In this document: positions 58,257-64,000 of the stretch, one piece after another | Layout: every line of letters begins with the position of its first letter | How positions within the stretch are numbered: the first letter of the stretch is position 1 | Assembly (NCBI GenBank): GCA_009909065.1 | Contig: JAAANZ010000031.1 | Span: 17,596-81,595 of the forward strand | Length of the DNA stretch: 64,000 nucleotides | Direction: 5' to 3' | DNA from: Alphaproteobacteria bacterium | GTDB lineage: Bacteria; Pseudomonadota; Alphaproteobacteria; Caulobacterales; Hyphomonadaceae | The notes under the pieces: generated by a model | Seen by the model: the letters and a program-made list of their open reading frames with translations, nothing else | The model's database searches: none | What the model was told of the DNA's origin: nothing | Program-made: the position numbers and the translations under genes

Positions 58257-59018
58257 ATGCCAGACACGCTCCGCCACGCGCTCGCCGGCCTTGCTGGCGC
58301 CGGCGCACTCCTCCTGACAGGCTGTCAGACGACCGGGACCTCCGGCGATCTGGAAACGGTGCTCGGCGAAGTGCTCGGCCCGCAGGAAGGCACGGCCGCC
58401 GGCCCGGATCTTTCGGCCTATGAGGTCGAGGCGGGCCTTCGCGAGGCACTGACCGTCGGCACGCGGCGTGTGGCCGACCAACTCGGGCGTCAGGACGGCT
58501 ATTTCGGCGACCCGGAAATCCGCATCCCGCTGCCCGGCCAGCTCGGCAAGCTCCAGTCGAACCTGTCGCGCGTCGGCCTGTCCCAGCCGCTCGATGACCT
58601 GCAACTCAGGCTCAACCGCGCCGCCGAGGCCGCAGTGCCGCAGGCACGGGAGCTGGTCATCGACGCTGTCAGCACGATCACGCTCGAGGATGCAGTTGCG
58701 ATCCTGAACGGGCCGGACACGGCCGCGACCGAATATCTGCGCTCGAGGACCGAGGCGGATCTGCGCGCCGCCCTTACCCCTTATATGGACGAGGCCCTGC
58801 GCGAATCGGGCGCCTTCGCCCAGCTGGACACGATTGCGCGCAACAATGGCCTCGGTGTCCTTGCCGCCGACCTCGGCGACGACCTGACGCGGCGCGCAGT
58901 CAATTACGGGCTGGACGGGCTGTTCCTCTATGTCGCGCGCGAGGAGGAGCGGATCCGGGAAAACCCGGTCGCGCGGACCACCGATATCCTGCGCAAGGTC
59001 TTCGGAGCCGGCAGCTGA
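58257..59018 (+). CDS. DUF4197-like lipoprotein
   Basis: LLLTGCQTTG lipobox; LREALTVGTRRVADQLGRQDGYFGDPEIRIPLPGQL; ALTPYMDEAL. Confidence 0.85.
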   Translation: MPDTLRHALAGLAGAGALLLTGCQTTGTSGDLETVLGEVLGPQEGTAAGPDLSAYEVEAGLREALTVGTRRVADQLGRQDGYFGDPEIRIPLPGQLGKLQSNLSRVGLSQPLDDLQLRLNRAAEAAVPQARELVIDAVSTITLEDAVAILNGPDTAATEYLRSRTEADLRAALTPYMDEALRESGAFAQLDTIARNNGLGVLAADLGDDLTRRAVNYGLDGLFLYVAREEERIRENPVARTTDILRKVFGAGS

Positions 59019-59974
59019 TGCGACGATTCCTGCACCCATTCGAAGACGGAGACATGGCCGGGGTCGAGTTCGGCGATCCGGTCAAGCCCTATGGGGCGCT
59101 GTGGCTGCATGCGACGGGCTTCAACGCGATGACCTACCAGTCCATCCTGGCCCCGCTCGGCTTTCGTGCGCGCGTCGCGGCATTGGATTTGCGCGGACAT
59201 GGACGCACGACACTGACAGCCGATCCGCGCAAGCTTAAGTCCTGGCGGCGCTATCGCGATGACGTGATTGACTGGATGGACCGCCATGCCCCCGGCGGCG
59301 CGGTTCTCGGCGGCCATTCCATGGGCGGCTGCGTCGCCCTGATGGTGGCGGGCAAGCGCCCGGACCTCGTCAAGGGCCTCGTGCTGATCGACCCGGTCAT
59401 CCTGCATCCGCGGTTCTATTTCTGGGCGCATGTCTTTCCGCCGATGAACTGGTTCGTGCGCGGGGGCTCGCACATGGCCCGCCAGGCGAGAAAGCGGCGC
59501 AGCCGGTTCGATTCGCCGGCCGCGGCTCGGGCGAGTTATGATGGCCGCGGCGCATTCAGGTCCTGGCGCGAGCCCTTTCTGGATGATTATCTGCTCGACG
59601 GGCTGGACCGCGTGGACGACAATCCGCCCGACAGCGAGGAGCAGACCTGGGAACTCCTGTGCAAGCCGCGATGGGAAGCAGCCACATTCGCTGCCCAGCG
59701 CAACACGCCCTGGGGCGCGCTTGGCAAGGTCCGGCGCCGGAAGATCCCGATCACTCTCGTGCGGGCCGAACATGGCTCGGTGATGAGCGAGGCCGTGGCC
59801 GCCAAGGCGACGCGCAAGGTGCCGGCCATGGTGATGAAACTGAAACGCGGCTCCAGCCACTTCCTGCCCATGGAAGCGCCCTATGAGGTCCGCGATCTCT
59901 TGTCATCCTATATATCGCGCCTGGTGGAAGGCTTCTCCGCGGCCGAGGAAGGCCCTGTGCAACGCACGCTCTGA
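59018..59974 (+). CDS. Alpha/beta hydrolase
   Basis: LRGHGRTTL; GAVLGGHSMGGCVALMVAGKRPDLVKGLVLIDPV. Confidence 0.9.
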   Translation: MRRFLHPFEDGDMAGVEFGDPVKPYGALWLHATGFNAMTYQSILAPLGFRARVAALDLRGHGRTTLTADPRKLKSWRRYRDDVIDWMDRHAPGGAVLGGHSMGGCVALMVAGKRPDLVKGLVLIDPVILHPRFYFWAHVFPPMNWFVRGGSHMARQARKRRSRFDSPAAARASYDGRGAFRSWREPFLDDYLLDGLDRVDDNPPDSEEQTWELLCKPRWEAATFAAQRNTPWGALGKVRRRKIPITLVRAEHGSVMSEAVAAKATRKVPAMVMKLKRGSSHFLPMEAPYEVRDLLSSYISRLVEGFSAAEEGPVQRTL

Positions 59975-59990
59975 ACGCAAGACCGCCGGC

Positions 59991-60416
59991 CTACAGATCG
60001 GCCGTCGGATAGCCGAGGTCCGACAGGGCATCATTGATATAGTCGGACGCCAGCGGGGTCTCGCGCAGATAGCTGGCAATGTGCAGGTCCGTTGTCTCGC
60101 GGGCCTGGCGTCGGGCCTGCGACCAGTCCCTGGCGTCATAATCCCCGCGCCCGACCCAGACGAGCGCAAGCAGGTCGCGCTGGCTGTCAATATCCAGCGA
60201 CCCGATCAGGCTGTTCATCTCGTCCTCGAACGGGTCCTGGCGCGGCGTGCCCGCCTCCCCTTCTTCGAAATCATCGAGATCGACCGGCGGCTCGAATTCC
60301 GCTTCGCCGTCGGAGGCGGCGTCGAGAATCTCCTCCTCGTCATATTCGCGCAGCAACTCGACAAGCCGGATGGCGACATCCGGGTTGAGCGTGAGGTCGA
60401 AACGGCGATCGGTCAT
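59991..60416 (-). CDS. DUF3775-like protein
   Basis: MNSLIGSLDIDSQRDLLALVWVGRGDYDARDWSQARRQA...TPLASDYINDALSDLG. Confidence 0.8.
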   Translation of the reverse strand: MTDRRFDLTLNPDVAIRLVELLREYDEEEILDAASDGEAEFEPPVDLDDFEEGEAGTPRQDPFEDEMNSLIGSLDIDSQRDLLALVWVGRGDYDARDWSQARRQARETTDLHIASYLRETPLASDYINDALSDLGYPTADL

Positions 60417-60500
60417 TCTGTCTCCTCCTGGCCCTGCCGGTCTCGTGACAGGCTAAGCCATAAGCGCGCGCGGAAACTGATCTCGGTCAAATTCGCGGCG

Positions 60501-60951
60501 TCACGCCTTGACCGCGTGATCGCGCAGCCGCCGCTCGATTTCCGGAATGGGGGCGTGTGTATAGTTCTTGTCGATTTCAGCCACCAGCCTTTCAAGAAGC
60601 CCATCATGATAGGACTCGCGCATCTGGCCGAGTGTTTCCGGGTCAGCGGCGATCACGATCGCATCGAACCGGTCCTCCAGGGCCAGGCGGTTGAGCCTGT
60701 CGGTTAGGGTGCGGGCGAATTCGGCCTGCTCGAGCTCATGCCAGTTCCGTGCTGCCCACGGCGCTGCGCTGTTGGCCACTATCGGCCATTCGTCCCGCCT
60801 TGTCGGTGACGAGATCGCGGTTTGGCGGCACATCAATCTCGTCATGGCCCAGCACGCGCAGGTCCATGATCTCGTGATCGCCCCGGTTTTCGAGGATGAG
60901 GTATTTCTCGCCATCGGCGATAACGACGAATGCACCATGAGGCAGCTGCAT
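60501..60951 (-). CDS. Host attachment family protein (single-base frameshift near 60745)
   Basis: MQLPHGAFVVIADGEKYLILENRGD...GQQRSAVGST | DWHELEQAEFARTLTDRLNRLALEDRFDAIVIAADPETLGQMR. Confidence 0.85.
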
Positions 60952-61064
60952 TTGAAGGCTCCTTGCAATCAGCGTTTCAACCTCCCCTGCAGAAATGTTG
61001 GCATCGCCGGGCGCTCGCACAAGGCGCCCGTCGCCTGCGGGGCCCGGCCGTAGCGCAAGAGCGA

Positions 61065-62294
61065 TCAACCCGCCCGCCGGAGGCCCGAAGACGCCGCCAG
61101 GAGGGCTGCGATCGCCGGGGGCGCGGCGAGCAGGAGAAAGGCAAGGCGCCTGCCGGCAAGGTCGATAAGGCTTCCCGCCAGCAGCGCGCCCAGCACGCTG
61201 CCGATGGCGAGCATGACAAGTGCCGCGGTCATGCCGATCGCGCCGGCCTCCGGGAAAAGGCGAAGGCTCCAGACGGACAGGAGCGCACTGATCACCATGA
61301 CTGCCGCGCCATGCAGGCCGGCTGAAAGGACGATGCCCGGCCATGAGCCGGGTGTGGCCGCCACGAGCCCAAGCGAGACCGCAAACGCGCAGAAGACACC
61401 GGCCAGGACTGCACGCGTTCCCAGCCGCGCCTCGATGCGGGCGGTGGCGAGACCCGCGAGGCCGAAGGCCCCGTAACTGATGAAGATGACCGACGGCGCA
61501 GCCTTGTCGGGCAGTCCGGCCAGGCCGCCGGCGCTGACCACGCTGTCGGCGGCAAAGGACAGATAGGCCGCATTGGCCAGGCCGAACACGAACGCGCTCG
61601 CATAAAGCGGGCACACACCGGCGCCCCGGAACATCGCAGGGCTGAGCGGCATTCGCGGCGCCTGGCAGCGCCCGGCCGGCAGGCCGGTGACGGCCGTGAA
61701 AATGGCCAGCAGGCCGGCGAGCGCGAAAAGGGCCCAGGCCAGGCGCCAGTCGGCGAGGCCCCAGAAGACCCCCAGCGCCAGTCCCCCGGCCGCCGCCACC
61801 CCGAATGTCGTGCCGGTGGCGATCACCGACAGCGTTTGCGAACGCGCGGCCGGTGGCACGACCCGTCCGGCAGCATCATTGAAAGGGGACCAGCACAGCC
61901 CCGCGCTGGCGCCAGCAAGGGCAATGCCGACCGCCAGCAAGCCCGGGCCGCCGGCCAGGGCGACCAGGGTGAAACCGCTCAACGCACTCAAGGCCCCGGC
62001 AAGTACGGCCATGCGAGGACCTGACCGGATACAGAGCCATGCGGCCACAAGCAATGCGGCGAGAAAGGCCGAGAACCCGCCCCCCGCGATGAGGCCCGCA
62101 TGGAAAGGCGACAGGGCAAAGTCATCCCGGAAGGCCGGCAGGAAAAGCCCGAACCCCATGCGGGCGGGCCCGAAGGCGATGGCCGTGCCGACAAAGCCGG
62201 CTCGCGCCAGCCTGAACGAAGCGGTGCGCGCCGCGTCTTGGCTGCCAACATCCTTCAACACACCCGCCTTCCCGCACGCGCGCAATGCCTGCAT
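61065..62294 (-). CDS. MFS transporter (YbfB/YjiJ-like)
   Basis: 12-TM-like hydrophobic ORF; FGPARMGFGLFLPAFRDDFALSPFHAGLIAGGGF; PFNDAAGRVVPPAARSQTLSVIATGTTFG. Confidence 0.88.
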   Translation of the reverse strand: MQALRACGKAGVLKDVGSQDAARTASFRLARAGFVGTAIAFGPARMGFGLFLPAFRDDFALSPFHAGLIAGGGFSAFLAALLVAAWLCIRSGPRMAVLAGALSALSGFTLVALAGGPGLLAVGIALAGASAGLCWSPFNDAAGRVVPPAARSQTLSVIATGTTFGVAAAGGLALGVFWGLADWRLAWALFALAGLLAIFTAVTGLPAGRCQAPRMPLSPAMFRGAGVCPLYASAFVFGLANAAYLSFAADSVVSAGGLAGLPDKAAPSVIFISYGAFGLAGLATARIEARLGTRAVLAGVFCAFAVSLGLVAATPGSWPGIVLSAGLHGAAVMVISALLSVWSLRLFPEAGAIGMTAALVMLAIGSVLGALLAGSLIDLAGRRLAFLLLAAPPAIAALLAASSGLRRAG

Positions 62295-62420
62295 TCAGGA
62301 CGTGGAACGCGCCAGCGGCCCATCCACGGGCCTGAAGGATTGTCGCAGGTGCGCCGAGACGGCTGCGGGCGGGCGGCCTGGGCGGCGACATGTCTTCCCT
62401 CGTGCGCGTGCTCGGCTTAA

Positions 62421-64000
62421 GTGACGGTCATGACCGATTCGCTCATCTTTCATGTCGCACAGCTCAATCCGGTGGTCGGCGACATTGCCGGCAACCTGGA
62501 GCTGGCCCGCGCCGCGCATGCCCGCGCGCAGGAGGCCGGCGCCGACATGCTTGTCCTGTCGGAACTTTTCATCATCGGCTATCCGCCCGAAGATCTCGTC
62601 CTGAAGCCGAGCGCGGTCGAGCTTTGCCGCGAGGCTGTCGAAACCCTGGCTCGCGACACCGCGCACGCAGGGCCGGCCATCCTTGTCGGCGCCCCATGGA
62701 ATGATGCCGGCGAACTGCGCAATTCCGCGCTGCTGCTCGAAGGTGGCGAGATCGCCTTTCGCTATGACAAGCGGGAATTGCCCAATTACGGCGTCTTTGA
62801 CGAGTGGCGCCTGTTCCGTCCCGGAGACGGCCCGGCCCGGCCGGTGACCTTCCGCGGCATGAAGATCGGCATCGCCATCTGCGAGGATATCTGGCTGGAC
62901 CGGGTACCGCGGGAACTGGCCGAAGGCGGGGCGGAGCTGATGGTCGTTCCCAATGCCTCCCCCTGGCGGCGAACGGTGCGCCAGGAGCGCCACACCAGCT
63001 TCTCCAGCTGGCGCAAGACCGGCGTGCCCTATCTTTTTGTCAACCAGGTCGGCGGACAGGATGAACTGGTCTTTGACGGCGCCAGCTACGGCGTCGACCG
63101 CGACGGGCGCGAGCACCAGCTCCTCACCGATTTCGAAACGGGGCAAGCCACGGTCGGCTTTGACCGGGCGAGCGGGCGTTTCTCCCCGCACAGCCCGGGC
63201 GCCCAGCTGAGCGAGGGGCTTGAGGCCGAATACCGCGCCGCCGTTCTCGGCCTCGCCGATTATGTGAACAAGAATCGGTTCCCCGGCGTCGTGATCGGCT
63301 TGTCAGGGGGAATCGACAGCGCCCTGACCGCCGCCATCGCCGTGGATGCGCTCGGGCCCGGCCGGCCGGGTCTGGTGCGTGATGCTGCCGTCACAATATA
63401 CCTCGCCCGCGAGCCTGAAGGATGCGCGCGACTGCGCCGAGGCGCTGGGCGTGCGCTATGATACCGTGTCCATCGCTCCAGGCGTCGCGGCGATGGACGA
63501 GATGCTGGCCGAACTGTTTGCGCAGACGCAGGCTGGCACCACGGAGGAGAACATCCAGTCGCGCCTGCGCGGGGTGACGCTGATGGCCCTGTCCAACAAA
63601 TTCGGTCATATGCTGCTCACGACCGGCAACAAATCCGAAATGGCGGTCGGCTATGCCACGATCTATGGCGACATGAATGGCGGTTTCAACGCGCTGAAGG
63701 ATTTCTACAAGACCGAGGTTTTCGCCCTTTCTGACTGGCGCAATGCGCATTGCCCGCGTGGCGCGCTTGGACCGGTCGGCGAAATTGTCCCGCAGAACAT
63801 CATCGACAAGCCGCCCAGCGCGGAGCTGAGCGAGGGCCAGACCGACCAGGACAACCTTCCGGACTATGACGTGCTGGACGGTATCCTGCGCGGCCTTGTC
63901 GATGAGGAGGCCGATATCGACGAGATCATCGCGCGCGGCCATGACGCAGCCACCGTGCGGCGGATCGAGCACCTGCTCTATATCGCCGAATACAAAGATC
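62421..64000 (+). CDS. nadE: Glutamine-dependent NAD+ synthetase (3' end outside window; frameshifted by a 4-nt tandem duplication)
   Basis: nitrilase domain AICEDIWLDRVPRELAEGGAELMVVPNASPW; VIGLSGGIDSALTAAIAVDALGPGR | VWCVMLPSQYTSPASLKDARDCAEALGVRYDTVSI...LLTTGNKSEMAVGYATIYGDMNGGF. Confidence 0.96.
63360..63367. repeat. Tandem duplication ggcc x2 (4 nt) at nadE frame break
   Basis: ctcgggccc ggccggccgggtctgg; one copy removed restores LGPGRVWCVMLPSQYTS. Confidence 0.85.

Noticed and set aside
1-64000. CRISPR arrays, prophage, transposases, toxin-antitoxin or defence islands
   Set aside because: No regularly spaced repeats and no recombinase, transposase or phage genes seen; the host-attachment-family gene is an isolated chromosomal gene.

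Overview
GC-rich, coding-dense chromosomal window that looks alphaproteobacterial (Caulobacterales/Maricaulales/Hyphomonadaceae-like, by gene content only). It carries housekeeping genes (mfd, recG, recJ, sspB, nadE, pntAA/AB/B, lpxK/waaA/lpxL), an iron ABC transporter (fbpABC), a Tad pilus block (cpaB-cpaC-short cpaD-cpaE-cpaF-tadB-tadC), sulfur amino-acid genes, acyl-CoA dehydrogenase/enoyl-CoA hydratase genes and one tRNA-Glu(TTC). I see no CRISPR array, prophage or transposon. Three observations stand out. (1) Two distant photolyase operons carry the same promoter-like architecture, TGATCC-N18-TAA, resembling ECF11/RpoE-ChrR singlet-oxygen promoters. They precede photolyase-flavoprotein-DUF1365-CFA synthase (8245-13038) and ChrR-like cupin-DUF6134-FeS photolyase (29912-27105, minus). 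The ChrR homologue is an orphan and lacks the CxxC zinc ligands of canonical ChrR. (2) At least seven otherwise intact genes are frameshifted by exact short tandem duplications (units 4, 7, 7, 8, 10, 14, 17 nt; removing one copy restores the frame), plus a probable in-frame 9-nt duplication. This looks like a systematic assembly signature, most simply unmerged contig overlaps, or a very unusual mutational process. (3) A structured AT-rich intergenic region with direct and inverted repeats lies between a GGDEF/EAL gene and an uncharacterised pair of secreted/outer-membrane proteins. All family names come from sequence recognition without database searches.
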